NCBI GenBank assembly: GCA_044866775.1
Contig: JBIOUG010000025.1
Location: 62,001-126,000 of the forward strand
Direction of reading: 5' to 3'
DNA: 64,000 bases
Origin: DASUNQ01 sp044866775
GTDB lineage: Bacteria; Acidobacteriota; Thermoanaerobaculia; Multivoradales; UBA5704
A program made the position numbers and the translations under genes. The notes under the pieces were generated by a model. That model was given only the letters and a program-made list of their open reading frames with translations, was not told the DNA's origin and did no database searches. This document shows positions 44,701-52,842 of the stretch, in pieces. Each line of letters starts with the position of its first letter. Within the stretch, counting starts at the first letter, position 1.

Positions 44701-47070
44701 TACACGGCGACGGCGACACCGGCGGGCTCGGGGTGCGTGCTGCCCCGGACGCTCGAGTTCAGCGTCACGCGGCCGACCCGACTCGATTTCACCCTGCCGA
44801 CGCGAGTGGATGCGTTCGGCTACTCGTGCAGAAACGAGGCGGCCGCATTCGAGGAGGCGGCCTTCATCGAGCCGATCACCGGGACGTCCGGTGTCGGCAC
44901 GGTCGACCTGCCGTTCCCGTTCGTCTTCTACGGGCAGTCCTACGATCGCGTGTATGTCTGTGCGAACGGGTTCGTGGAGTTCGCCGGGCCGTCGACGACG
45001 AACTGCTCGTCGGTGAACGGGACGATCCCGGGGACCGGTCGCCCGAACGGCGCGATCTATCCTTTCTGGGACGATCTCGTCGTCGACGCGTCGTCGTCGA
45101 TCCGGACGGAGCTCAAGGGCGCGGCGCCGAGCCGGCGGTTCGTCATCGAGTTCCGCAACGTCCACGTCAGCGGCAACGTGTCGCAGCGGCTCGACTTCAA
45201 CGCCGTCCTCCTCGAGAACGGCCAGGTCCTGACGCAGCACCGGAACATCGCCGACGACATTCGTGAGCGGGGAAGCTCCGCCACGATCGGCATCGAGATG
45301 CACACCGGAACCGTGGCGCTCATGTACTCGCTCAACACCGCCGTCCTGGCCGTGGAGCCGGCCGTGACGACGATCCGCTACACCCCGCCGCAGCTCTTCA
45401 CGGTGTCGGGGCAGGTTCGCGACACGGACGGCACGCCGGAAGAGGGGGCGAGCGTCACGCTCCAGACGCCGGCATTCACGCTGACGGCGACCACCGGCGC
45501 CGGCGGCCTCTACTCGTTCCCGGGCGTCCCCGCCGGAACCTACACGGCCATCGCCGCCGCGGGACGGTGCAAGGGAGACACGCAGACTCTCGTGGTCTCC
45601 GGCAACCCGACGCTCGACTTCACCCTCGGCGATCTGCCGGATGCCTTCGGCTATCGCTGCGGTACGGAGAACGCGGCGTTCGAGGAGGCGGGCACCGTCC
45701 AGCCGATCACCGGCACGTCGGGCGTCGCCGCGGTCGCGATCCCCTTCCCGTTCACGTTCTACGGGGAGACCTACAACAGCGTGTACGTCTGCGCGAACGG
45801 GTTCGTCGAGTTCGTCGGGCCGGCGACGACGAACTGCTCGTCGGCGAACGGAACGATCCCCGGCACGGGCCGCCCGAACGGCGCCATCTATCCGTTCTGG
45901 GACGACCTCGTGGTCGACGCCCTCGCCTCGATCCGGACGGAGCTCAAGGGCTCGGAGCCGAATCGGCGCTTCGTCATCGAGTTCCGCAACGTCCACGTCA
46001 GCGGCAACACGTCACAGCGTCTCGATTTCAACACCGTCCTCTTCGAGGACGGCCAGATCCTGACGCAGTACAAGAACATCGCCGCGGTCGATCGTGAGCG
46101 CGGCAACTCGGCGACGTTCGGCATCGAGATGCACACCGGGACGGTGGCGCTCATGTACTCGCTCAACACCGCCATCCTTCCGGTTGAGCCGGCGATCACG
46201 ACGATCCGCTACGTTCCGCCGCCGCTCTTCGCGGTCTCGGGCCTCGTCAGCGACGCGAGCGGGAACCCGGCGCCCGGCGTCACCGTGACGCTCGAGCGCG
46301 CGCCGTTCATCCTGACGGCGACGACCGACGCCGCCGGGCACTACTCGTTCGGCCACGCGCCGGCGGGAGACTACGCGGCGACCGCCAAGGCGGGAGGATG
46401 CAGCGGGCAGTCCCAGTTCGTGACGGTCACCGCCGACACGACGCTGGACTTCACGCTCGGCGACACCTCCGACGAGTTCGGCTATCGCTGCCGCCTCGAG
46501 AACCACGCGTTCGAGGAGGCCGACACGATCCTCCCGATCAGCGGCGACGACCTCGAGCCGGTCGCGGGCGGCGTCGAGCTGCCGTTCGCGTTCACCTTCT
46601 ACGGCCAGACGTACACCGACGCGTACGTCTGCACGAACGGATACATGGAGTTCGCGGGCCCGACCACGTCGAGCTGCGTCTTCACCAACACGGCGCTCCC
46701 GAACGCCAACCGTCCGAACGGGGCCATCTACGCGCTCTGGGACGACGTCGTCGTCGACGCCTCCGCGTCGATTCGCGCGGACGTGAAGGGGACGGCGCCC
46801 AACCGGACGTTCGTCGTCGAATACAGGAACGTCCGCTTCATCAGCGGCACGCAGCGCCTCGACTTCAACATCGTGCTCCACGAGGACGGCCGCGTGATGA
46901 CGCAGTACAGGAACCTGGCCGACGACGGGCGTGAGCGAGGCAACTCGTCCACGATCGGCATCGAGGACCACACCGGCACCATCGCGCTCGAGTTCTCGAT
47001 GAACGAAGCCGTCCTCCCCGTGGAGCCGGCGATCACCTCGATCGTGTACCGGCCGCCGGGGATGCCATAA
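41710..47070 (+). CDS. Secreted M36 (fungalysin-type) metallopeptidase with three C-terminal repeats
   Basis: A 1786-residue exported protein with signal peptide (ALLCLLAMAIAAASLAQ). An FTP-like propeptide covers about residues 30-270. The M36 catalytic domain follows, with the zinc motif HEYGH near 610-614 and the third ligand Glu in GGEGWSDYFAM near 636; a PA domain is inserted at about 460-590. The C-terminal half has three tandem units of about 277 residues (near 950-1225, 1230-1505, 1505-1786). Each is a carboxypeptidase-regulatory-like domain plus a beta domain with FPF(V/T)FYG, VYVCANGFVEF and PNGAIYPFWDD. It probably degrades extracellular protein and binds a surface through the repeats. 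AGGAGGAG lies six bases before the ATG. Confidence 0.93.
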   Translation: MPSRAHRPALLCLLAMAIAAASLAQNDPPGQKRGYKRPTISRGSPARPLTGPAAGRPADLSKGYLRAHGDEAELTPEDVADVVVTSETKSRHTGITHVYLRQRVDGLEVFGADSNFNVGPDGAVLSFGTSFLPEIRESIHRTFPEIGAVDAALAAAAHVGLAPSAPLEVVEEKDGVEQETILTGGGIASTPIVAKLVYQPVAPADVRLAWQVDIDEASGQHLWRMTVDAETGEVLHQEDYVVEDTWDLPAGEAGAAAAASAAAQDLDPIVAPASPTPVFDGSSYRVFAIPQESPNDGPQTLVETPADATASPFGWHDTDQAPGAEFTLTRGNNVHAYLDQDTSNGPDAGFDVDGGAGLAFDFAADLAEHAQNYREAVVTNLFYWNSLFHDVLYRYGFDEASGNFQANNYGRGGLGGDYVRAEAADGAGTNNANFATPVESATSAGTPRMQMFLWPGDQFGLANQVVVDGVGTFDASWARFSPAPTVAGTAGAIVNAGNGCAAADYAGAPPGDWIAIVTGNNTGCQNIDKARRATEAGAKALIVAHTSSSRPVLTGSLSTPGPAIPVAVVNLADGNTIRAAVAAGPVTGTVRKHPDHPGIRDGDFDNGIVLHEYGHGVSIRLTGGPAVNCLSGDEQGGEGWSDYFAMIMTTNPAIDSGNGQRGMGTYALFEPDRQGAGIRPRPYSRTMEIQPFTYDSIKTGGWLDGGTLAVPHGVGHGWAAVLWDVTWDLIGKHGFNPDLYGPWNSGGNNRAFQYVIDGLKLQGCGPGFVAARNAIIAAAEALDPGDVCTLWASFARRGLGWSAVQGGTSRSDNTEAFDTHPACRASFVDNVSAAPAINVVNVGSTVPLTFSYPGAQGLEVFAENSPYSRQVECSTLRTVDPNATFITPRPFPVAMQSPGGSGLSVDKKTGLYTFNWQTDAAWAGTCREAVLTRKDGVQHRSYFFFDSQPSHRVSGFVRDSAGQPVPGATVRIVGSAYGAVLTNAEGFYAFPAVAVGTYTATATPAGSGCVLPRTLEFSVTRPTRLDFTLPTRVDAFGYSCRNEAAAFEEAAFIEPITGTSGVGTVDLPFPFVFYGQSYDRVYVCANGFVEFAGPSTTNCSSVNGTIPGTGRPNGAIYPFWDDLVVDASSSIRTELKGAAPSRRFVIEFRNVHVSGNVSQRLDFNAVLLENGQVLTQHRNIADDIRERGSSATIGIEMHTGTVALMYSLNTAVLAVEPAVTTIRYTPPQLFTVSGQVRDTDGTPEEGASVTLQTPAFTLTATTGAGGLYSFPGVPAGTYTAIAAAGRCKGDTQTLVVSGNPTLDFTLGDLPDAFGYRCGTENAAFEEAGTVQPITGTSGVAAVAIPFPFTFYGETYNSVYVCANGFVEFVGPATTNCSSANGTIPGTGRPNGAIYPFWDDLVVDALASIRTELKGSEPNRRFVIEFRNVHVSGNTSQRLDFNTVLFEDGQILTQYKNIAAVDRERGNSATFGIEMHTGTVALMYSLNTAILPVEPAITTIRYVPPPLFAVSGLVSDASGNPAPGVTVTLERAPFILTATTDAAGHYSFGHAPAGDYAATAKAGGCSGQSQFVTVTADTTLDFTLGDTSDEFGYRCRLENHAFEEADTILPISGDDLEPVAGGVELPFAFTFYGQTYTDAYVCTNGYMEFAGPTTSSCVFTNTALPNANRPNGAIYALWDDVVVDASASIRADVKGTAPNRTFVVEYRNVRFISGTQRLDFNIVLHEDGRVMTQYRNLADDGRERGNSSTIGIEDHTGTIALEFSMNEAVLPVEPAITSIVYRPPGMP

Positions 47071-47184
47071 ACCGTAAGGAAGCATCATCAGGGCGGAGAC
47101 CGGATCGCATCCGGTCTCCGCCCCCGCGTGCGGGCACGTGGCGGCGAGCGGCCGGGGGAAGAGCGGCGAGCACCGGGGAAAGGC

Positions 47185-47350
47185 GGTCAAATGGAACTCG
47201 CCCTTCTACGGCATCGAGGGCCAGGGCTGGTTCCTCGACTTCCATTGCTTCACGAAGTACGTCAAGGTGGCTTTCTTCCGCGGCACGTCGCTGCGCCCTG
47301 TCACCCCGGCGAGTCCAAGTACAAGGAAGTGCGTGGCGGATCCCCGCTCT
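47185..47350 (+). pseudogene. DUF1801-type protein C-terminal remnant
   Basis: The plus frame reads VKWNSPFYGIEGQGWFLDFH then CFTKYVKVAFFRGTSLRPVT, matching the C-terminal half of YdhG/DUF1801-like proteins. The continuation GESKYKEVR is in another frame, so there is a frameshift near 47305 as well as a missing N-terminus. Another DUF1801-type gene follows directly. The rest of the 47071-47361 gap holds nothing else. Confidence 0.7.
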
Positions 47351-47361
47351 AGGAGGAGAAC

Positions 47362-47796
47362 ATGAAAAAATCGGGCGCGAGCCAAGACCAGTCGGCATCG
47401 GAGCTCATCTCGAAAAGAATCGCCGAACTCGGGGACTGGCGCGGGGAAACCCTCGGCAGAATGCGCAAGCTCATCAAGGAAGCAGACCCGGACGTCGTCG
47501 AGGAGTGGAAGTGGATGAAACCGAAGAGCCCGGGCACTCCGGTTTGGTCGCACGACGGCATCATCTGCACTGGCGAGTCCTACAAGAATGTCGTGAAGCT
47601 CACCTTCGCCAAGGGTGCGTCTCTGACGGATCCGGCCCGTCTCTTCAACTCGAGTCTCGAGGGAAACGTACGCCGCGCGATCGACATCCACGAAGGAGAA
47701 GAAGTTGACGAGTCCGCCTTCAAGGCGCTCATTCGCCAAGCGGTCGCGCTCAACAGTTCTGGCAAGTCGAAACCTTCGAGGAAAGCGAAGTCCTAG
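47362..47796 (+). CDS. DUF1801 (YdhG-like) domain protein
   Basis: A 144-residue protein with the DUF1801 pattern: SELISKRIAELGDWRGETLG, RMRKLIKEADPDVVEEWKWM, PVWSHDGIICTGESYKNVVK and LTFAKGASLTDPARLFNSSL. The fold is SCP2/YdhG-like and the biochemical role is not established. A strong AGGAGGAG precedes the ATG. The C-terminus is a short Lys-rich tail. A DinB-like gene follows 14 bp later and they probably form an operon. Nearby remnants of the same family suggest a duplicated or replaced gene. Confidence 0.88.
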   Translation: MKKSGASQDQSASELISKRIAELGDWRGETLGRMRKLIKEADPDVVEEWKWMKPKSPGTPVWSHDGIICTGESYKNVVKLTFAKGASLTDPARLFNSSLEGNVRRAIDIHEGEEVDESAFKALIRQAVALNSSGKSKPSRKAKS

Positions 47797-47810
47797 GGCA
47801 AGGTGAATCG

Positions 47811-48293
47811 ATGGCCACCACCGACTCAGTCTTTCAACGCGCGTTGTCCAACATGCTGACGGAGATTTTCGATGGCCCGCCGGGCCAGGAGGCGTATCTG
47901 CTCAACCCAGGTGATCCCGGCCTGCTTCGCGAGCTCGACAGGATCGAAGCGAGCGCGGCGTCGAAGCGGCCGGCGCCCGGAAGAACCACGGTCGCCGCGC
48001 ACGTCGACCACGTTCATTTCGGCCTCTCCATCCTGAACCGCTGGGCGGCAGGCGAGGCGAATCCGTGGGCCGGCGCTGACTGGAACGGCAGTTGGCAGCG
48101 CGCCACAGCGACCGAGGATCAGTGGCGAACTCTGCGCGATGGTCTCCGCCATGAAGCCGAACAATGGCGAAAGGTCGTCGCCACCCGCACGAATTGGGAC
48201 GACATGGGCGCTGCGGCCGCTCTCTCCACCGCCGCTCACACGGCGTATCACCTCGGGGCAATCAGGCAAATCCTCGCGGGGGTGAATCGGTAG
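47811..48293 (+). CDS. DinB-like four-helix protein
   Basis: A 160-residue helical protein of the DinB superfamily. A His-rich helix (TTVAAHVDHVHFGLSILNRW) and the C-terminal AAHTAYHLGAIRQILAGV supply the usual metal-binding His positions; WDDMGAAAAL precedes the last helix. It has no close similarity to the DinB protein at 27464 beyond the superfamily pattern. It lies just downstream of the DUF1801 gene, with AAGGTG before the ATG. Function is unknown. Confidence 0.82.
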   Translation: MATTDSVFQRALSNMLTEIFDGPPGQEAYLLNPGDPGLLRELDRIEASAASKRPAPGRTTVAAHVDHVHFGLSILNRWAAGEANPWAGADWNGSWQRATATEDQWRTLRDGLRHEAEQWRKVVATRTNWDDMGAAAALSTAAHTAYHLGAIRQILAGVNR

Positions 48294-48422
48294 CACACCC
48301 GCGGGAGGTCAGGCGCTTCCAGCGCCAGTTCGAGTAGGGGCTAACCAACGGCGGAAGCTGACCGGGGCCGCCATCCTGGTTTCCGAGCTTCGACAGCGTC
48401 GTCGTCGCCGTAGGCGGCGCGC

Positions 48423-51170
48423 CTACTTGATCTCCGCCTCCTCGAGCTTGCCGAGATAGAGCGCGTTGAAGAAGAGCTTCAGCGTGCGCAGCGTCTGCGC
48501 CCGGTGCTGGGGGCGGAAGCCGATCAGGACGACGCGCCCCTTGCCGACGCCGAAGTCGACGGCGGCGGCGCGGCGCTCGAGGCGCTCGCCGCCCTTGAGA
48601 TAGCCGGAGAGCAGGATGTCGCGCTCGTCGTCGGGGTAGGTGGCGACGAGGCGGCGGGAGAGGCGGGCGTCGGTCGGGACGGTCTCGAAGGCGGGGGAGT
48701 CGGCGAAGTAGGCGCCTTCCTCGACGGCGAGGCCGTAGGTCATGGGGTGGGTGGGGTCGAGGCGGATGCGCAGCATCGACCCGGGGGCGTTGAAGTCGTC
48801 GCTCGACACCTTGTCGAGGACGTTGCGCGCCGGCAGCGAGAAGAGGTCGAGCGCGTAGTCGGCCGCCGAGTCGAGGACGACGAGCGTCCCCCCCTGCTCG
48901 ACCCAGGCTTTGAGCTGCTTGCCTCCCTCCTCGCCGAGCCCGCCGGCGTAGGCCGGCGGCAACGGGCGGGTGAAGCGCCGCCGCTCGGCGGAGCTCGGCT
49001 CGCCCTTCTCCAGGATGTCCTTGCCGACGTCGGGGATGACCACCACGTCGACCTTGGTGCGAAAGGAGCCGTCGCGGATCTCCTTGTTCTCCAGGCTCTC
49101 GAGCGGGAAGCCGTAGCGCTCGAGGAGGAAGCGCGTCCACCCCTCGTCCATGCTCGCCACCCACGGCTTGTAGAGGCCGACGCGCACCGGCCGCACGCGG
49201 TAGGCCGGACCCGCCGGCGCCGCGGCCAGTGGCACGACCGGCACGCGCGCCTCGCGGGAGAGCTGCGACAGCGCCGCGGCGGAGTGGCCGCCCGGCGGCA
49301 GGTAGAGGTCGCCCCTGGCGCCGCCGGCGGCGGCGCCTCCAATCAAACCGCCGCCACCGGCGGCGACGCCTCCAATCAATCCGCCGCCGCCGGCCGCCCC
49401 GGCGCCAACGCCCTCCTTCAGCCAGTAGACCGTCTTGCCTTCCCCGAGCAGCCGGTTGAGCGCCACGAACGCCGTGTCGGCGGCGTGTGGGATGAGCCAG
49501 CCGCCGGCGGCCTCCTGCACCTCGCCGCCCGGCCACTCCGGCTCGCTCACCTCCGGGAAGGAGCTGGAAGGGTCTTCCGAAAACGCCCGGGACGTAGCCC
49601 GGGCGCTACTCTCGGGAAGGAGGCCGGCGAGCGGCGCCGCCGCCTCGACCACCTCGACGCCGAGCGACAGCGGGAACGACCAGGAGGTGACGTCGTAGGG
49701 CGGCATCACCGGCCCGCCGGTGTAGGGGATGACCTCCGGGTAGCGCTGCGGGCGCAGCATGGTCAAGAGGAAGGCGCGGTAGGGCTGGGCGGCCGGGACG
49801 ACATAGGTGCCGGCCGGATAGGTGGCGAGGCCCGAGCTGAAGGGCGCCGCGGCGCGCTGCACCTTGACGCCGTGCCGGACGAGGAGCTCGATCAGCTTCC
49901 CCGCCGCCGCCGGATCGTGCTGGCCGGGCGGCACCAAGAAGGCGTAGGGCGGCTCCGAGGCGCCGCGCTCGATCGCCTCGCGCGCCATGCGGTAGGTGTT
50001 GCGCAGCAGGTCGGCGCGGTGGCGGGCGGAGGTCTCGAGCAAGCTCCGGGTGGCGACCAGCTCGTACTCGACGACGTCGCGCAGCCGCCACCAGCCGCCG
50101 CCCCACGGCGAGGGGTAGTTGGCGCGGCGGCCGTACTCCGGGAGCCCCTTCTCGCCGCCCTCGAGCTCGCCCGGCGCGACGTGGATGGGCGAGGCGATGT
50201 TGGCGCTCGCCACCTCGGTCAGGAGGCCGGTGACGTTCTTCCACCAGGCGGTGTTGCGCGTCCCGCCCGGCCAGTAGCTGTCGTAGATCATGTTGCTGCC
50301 GACGCCCTTCTTGCCGGCCTCTTCGAGGCGCATCGCCATCTCGGTCCCCAGGGTGTCGGCCTGGCGGAAGATGAGCGAGTGGACTTCGGGGGCGAGCGGG
50401 TCGGTCTGCGGCGGCACGAACATGCGCGGGCCGGTCGAGCCCATCTGGTGCTCGTCCAGGAACACCTGCGGGAACCAGCGGCGGTAGAGCAGGTCGTTGA
50501 CCGCCTGCGACTCCTTCTGCGTCAGGTAGGTGAAGTCGCGGTTGTTGTCGTGGCCGACGTAGACGTGGTAGAGCCACGGCATCGGCCCGCCCTCGTAGGG
50601 GGTGTTGAGCCACTTCTGGTACCAGTCGACGACCAGGACCTGGCCGTCCGGGTTGATCGACGGCATGAGGAGGAGGACGACCTCGTCGAGCCAGCCCGTG
50701 GTCGCCGGATCGGTCGCGGTCGCGAGGCCGTGCACCAGCTCCATCGCCATCTGCGTCGAGCCGACCTCGGTCGAGTGGATCGAGCAGGTGACGAGGACGA
50801 TCGCCTTGCCCTCGGCGACCAGCGCCTCGGCGTCTTGCGACGAGAGGTCGTAGGGGAGGTGGAGGCGGCGGGCGATCTCGCGCAGCCGCGGCAGGTTCGC
50901 CTGGTTGCGCTCGGAGGTGACGACCACGACCGGCATCTCGTTGCCCTGGGTCGAGGTGCCGGCGTTCTCGATCGACACCCGCTCCGAGGCGGCGTCGACG
51001 GCGCGCAGGTACGCGACGACCTTGGGCCAGGGGGCGAGCCGCCGGTCCTCCCCGACCCGGTGCCCCAGGAAGGCCTCCGGCGAAGGAATTTCGGCCGCGC
51101 GGACACTTCTAGTCGAGAGGGAGGCCCAGGCGATCAGGCAGACGAGGGGCAGCAGGCGGAGGGAGCGCAT
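48423..51170 (-). CDS. Exported M14-family zinc carboxypeptidase-like protein
   Basis: A 915-residue protein with a signal peptide (LLPLVCLIAWASLSTRSVRA). The M14 domain (about 30-400) has the zinc pair H132/E135 in CSIHSTEVG, the substrate region SINPDGQ, a His in VYVGHDNNRDF (H207) and DEHQMGS. The C-terminal part (about 620-915) resembles a glutamine-amidotransferase-like domain of unknown role often found in such proteins. Between them, residues near 520-535 (SSARATSRAFSED) are encoded by a REP-like palindrome, and a Gly-rich stretch near 600 contains a twofold 33-bp repeat (GGGGLIGG). Another REP copy lies just upstream of the start. Neither insertion breaks the frame. Substrate is unknown. 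Confidence 0.9.
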   Translation of the reverse strand: MRSLRLLPLVCLIAWASLSTRSVRAAEIPSPEAFLGHRVGEDRRLAPWPKVVAYLRAVDAASERVSIENAGTSTQGNEMPVVVVTSERNQANLPRLREIARRLHLPYDLSSQDAEALVAEGKAIVLVTCSIHSTEVGSTQMAMELVHGLATATDPATTGWLDEVVLLLMPSINPDGQVLVVDWYQKWLNTPYEGGPMPWLYHVYVGHDNNRDFTYLTQKESQAVNDLLYRRWFPQVFLDEHQMGSTGPRMFVPPQTDPLAPEVHSLIFRQADTLGTEMAMRLEEAGKKGVGSNMIYDSYWPGGTRNTAWWKNVTGLLTEVASANIASPIHVAPGELEGGEKGLPEYGRRANYPSPWGGGWWRLRDVVEYELVATRSLLETSARHRADLLRNTYRMAREAIERGASEPPYAFLVPPGQHDPAAAGKLIELLVRHGVKVQRAAAPFSSGLATYPAGTYVVPAAQPYRAFLLTMLRPQRYPEVIPYTGGPVMPPYDVTSWSFPLSLGVEVVEAAAPLAGLLPESSARATSRAFSEDPSSSFPEVSEPEWPGGEVQEAAGGWLIPHAADTAFVALNRLLGEGKTVYWLKEGVGAGAAGGGGLIGGVAAGGGGLIGGAAAGGARGDLYLPPGGHSAAALSQLSREARVPVVPLAAAPAGPAYRVRPVRVGLYKPWVASMDEGWTRFLLERYGFPLESLENKEIRDGSFRTKVDVVVIPDVGKDILEKGEPSSAERRRFTRPLPPAYAGGLGEEGGKQLKAWVEQGGTLVVLDSAADYALDLFSLPARNVLDKVSSDDFNAPGSMLRIRLDPTHPMTYGLAVEEGAYFADSPAFETVPTDARLSRRLVATYPDDERDILLSGYLKGGERLERRAAAVDFGVGKGRVVLIGFRPQHRAQTLRTLKLFFNALYLGKLEEAEIK
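49335..49400. repeat. 33-bp repeat (two copies) inside the M14 gene
   Basis: Two nearly identical 33-bp units (GCCTCCAATCAA/T then CCGCCGCC...) starting at 49335 and 49368 encode an 11-residue GGGGLIGG-type repeat in the linker of the M14 protein. Confidence 0.75.
49576..49609 (-). repeat. REP-like palindrome copy 4, inside the M14 peptidase frame
   Basis: Full element with the same sense as the gene (minus strand). It is translated as SARATSRAFSED, a different reading frame from that used in the ArsA gene, yet still without a stop. Confidence 0.9.
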
Positions 51171-51180
51171 GGCGGCGGAG

Positions 51181-51214
51181 CGTAGCGCCCGGGCTACGTC
51201 CCGGGCGTTTCGGA
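51181..51214 (+). repeat. REP-like palindrome copy 5, upstream of the M14 gene
   Basis: Full copy, 11 bp upstream of the M14 ATG on the opposite strand. Downstream similarity to copies 2 and 6 (GATTCATTCAC) continues about 25 bases. Confidence 0.88.
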
Positions 51215-51352
51215 TGACAGTTGGGATTCATTCACGGTCGCGGAGTCTAGCCCGTAGCCCCCCGGGCATGGCAGGGGCCTTGCTGTTGTTGTAGTCGAAG
51301 CCCGCAGGTGCGGAGGGAGGAGTCGTCTCGCCTGCCGGCAAGGAGCCATGAC

Positions 51353-52036
51353 GTGCCGCACACCCACCGCCGCCCGCTCCGGGCGGCCCTCGGAGTCCTG
51401 ATCGTGCTGTCGCTCCCGGTGTCGCCCGCCGGCGCGCGGAGCCACGACGAGGAGTTCCGCTACCGCTGGCAGCTCAAGAACTTCGTCGGCGCCGTGGCGG
51501 GGCTCTTCCTGCCCAACCAGGGCGAGGGGTCCTTGACCTTCGCGACGCAGCAGAACGGCAACCTCAAGACCGAGCTCTACATCACCTCGCCCAAGAGCCG
51601 CGAGGGGGAGTACTGGCGCTACGGCTCGGAGATCGATCCCGAGAGCCTGCGCGCGGTCAAGGCGTGGACCTCCTACATGTGGCGCGGCGAGAGCAAGAGC
51701 CGCAGCGAGAAGATCGAGCAGAAGGGGGTGCTGGACATCGCCTCCGGGATCTACTCGATCCGCCGTGACCCGCCCCCCAAGCCGCGGCGGATGGAGATCT
51801 GGTCGGACGGCAAGGTCTACCCGGTCGTGGTGGTGCCGCTGGGCGAAGAGCTGCGGCGGCTCCCCTCCGGCCAGGTGCGCGCCAGCCACTACTCGATCCG
51901 CGGGGTGGACGCCCCGGGGCGCCGCCGCTGGAAGGGGAAGCTCGACCTCTGGCTCGCCGCCGACGAGGGGGCGAAGCCGGTCGAGATCCGCCTCAGCCGC
52001 AACCTCGCCGACGTGCACCTCGTGCTGCTCAACTGA
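51353..52036 (+). CDS. Exported DUF3108-like protein
   Basis: A protein of about 227 residues with a signal peptide (LRAALGVLIVLSLPVSPAGA) and a beta-rich body: FRYRWQLKNFVGAVAGLFLP, LKTELYITSPKSREGEYWRY, VLDIASGIYSIRRDPP, MEIWSDGKVYPVVVVPLG, GKLDLWLAADEGAKPVEIRL. The order and the LDxxSGIYxIR and pVEIRLSR elements fit DUF3108, a family of periplasmic beta proteins of unknown role. GTG 51353 has AAGGAG seven bases upstream; a GTG at 51308 is in frame but has no good ribosome site. Confidence 0.8.
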   Translation: MPHTHRRPLRAALGVLIVLSLPVSPAGARSHDEEFRYRWQLKNFVGAVAGLFLPNQGEGSLTFATQQNGNLKTELYITSPKSREGEYWRYGSEIDPESLRAVKAWTSYMWRGESKSRSEKIEQKGVLDIASGIYSIRRDPPPKPRRMEIWSDGKVYPVVVVPLGEELRRLPSGQVRASHYSIRGVDAPGRRRWKGKLDLWLAADEGAKPVEIRLSRNLADVHLVLLN

Positions 52037-52068
52037 CGGCGGAGCCGGTGAAGGATTCCGATCGGGCC

Positions 52069-52103
52069 TCCGAAAACGCCCGGGACGTGGCCCGGGCGCT
52101 ACG
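52069..52103 (-). repeat. REP-like palindrome copy 6, downstream of the DUF3108 gene
   Basis: Reverse orientation, with one loop change (CCACGT for CTACGT). Thirty-two bp after the stop of the DUF3108-like gene. Confidence 0.85.
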
Positions 52104-52184
52104 CTCGGGCCGAGCCGTCGCGCCTTCACCCTAGGTGTCTTCGGCTACTCTTACGCGGTGGTCTGACCAAGGAAGGAGACAACC

Positions 52185-52838
52185 ATGAGGCAGCGGATGG
52201 GCATTTTGGCGTGCACGGCGGTGGCTCTGCTGATCGTGGCGGGCGGCTGCACCGGGAAGGACGAGGACGCGGGCGGGACGGCGACCACCGACACCGCGAT
52301 GGACACCGGCATGGAGCCGGCGGCGCCCGCGGCCGGGCCGAGCGCGCAGGTGACGCTCCAGGCCGCCAACGACCCCGACTTCAGCGGCACCGTCACCTTC
52401 ACCCAGGAGGGCACCGCGGTGCGCATCGTGGCCGACCTCGCCGGCGTCGACGGCGGCGCGGGCAAGCACGGGTTCCACCTCCACGAGCACGGCACCTGCG
52501 AGGCGCACGACGGATTCAAGTCGGCGGGAGGGCACTGGAACCCAAGCAACGCCCCGCATGGCTGCCCACCCGACACCAACCGCCACGCCGGCGACCTCGG
52601 CAACATCGAGGTCGGCGCCGACGGCGCGGCGCACTACGAGACGATCGTCGAGGGCCTGACCGTGACCGGCGGCGACCGTGCGGTGAGCGGCCGCGCGCTC
52701 ATCCTCCACGCCGGCGAGGACGACTGCACCACCCAGCCGACCGGCAACTCCGGCGACCGGCTGGCCTGCGGCGTCATCGGCGGCGAGGGGGCCGGGCACA
52801 TGGCGACCACCGACGCGACGACCGGCGGCGGGCAGTAG
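52185..52838 (+). CDS. sodC: Cu/Zn superoxide dismutase, lipoprotein
   Basis: A 217-residue SodC-type enzyme that dismutes superoxide in the envelope. The N-terminus is a lipoprotein signal with lipobox VAGGC (C22), followed by a Thr/Ala/Pro-rich linker. Metal-site motifs are GFHLHEHGTCE (Cu His pair), GGHWNPSNAPHG (bridging and Zn His; Trp replaces the usual Phe), RHAGDLGNIEVG (Zn) and ALILHAGEDDC (Cu His near the end). The disulfide Cys in GTCE and ACGVIG are present. A good SD (GGAAGGAG) precedes the ATG. A BNR lipoprotein gene starts 4 bp after the stop and is probably co-transcribed. Confidence 0.95.
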   Translation: MRQRMGILACTAVALLIVAGGCTGKDEDAGGTATTDTAMDTGMEPAAPAAGPSAQVTLQAANDPDFSGTVTFTQEGTAVRIVADLAGVDGGAGKHGFHLHEHGTCEAHDGFKSAGGHWNPSNAPHGCPPDTNRHAGDLGNIEVGADGAAHYETIVEGLTVTGGDRAVSGRALILHAGEDDCTTQPTGNSGDRLACGVIGGEGAGHMATTDATTGGGQ

Positions 52839-52842
52839 CCCG

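Noticed and set aside
41614..45996. A 1460-codon minus-strand open frame opposite the M36 peptidase
   Set aside because: Composition is biased and repetitive only because the sense gene is; no signal, motif or start.
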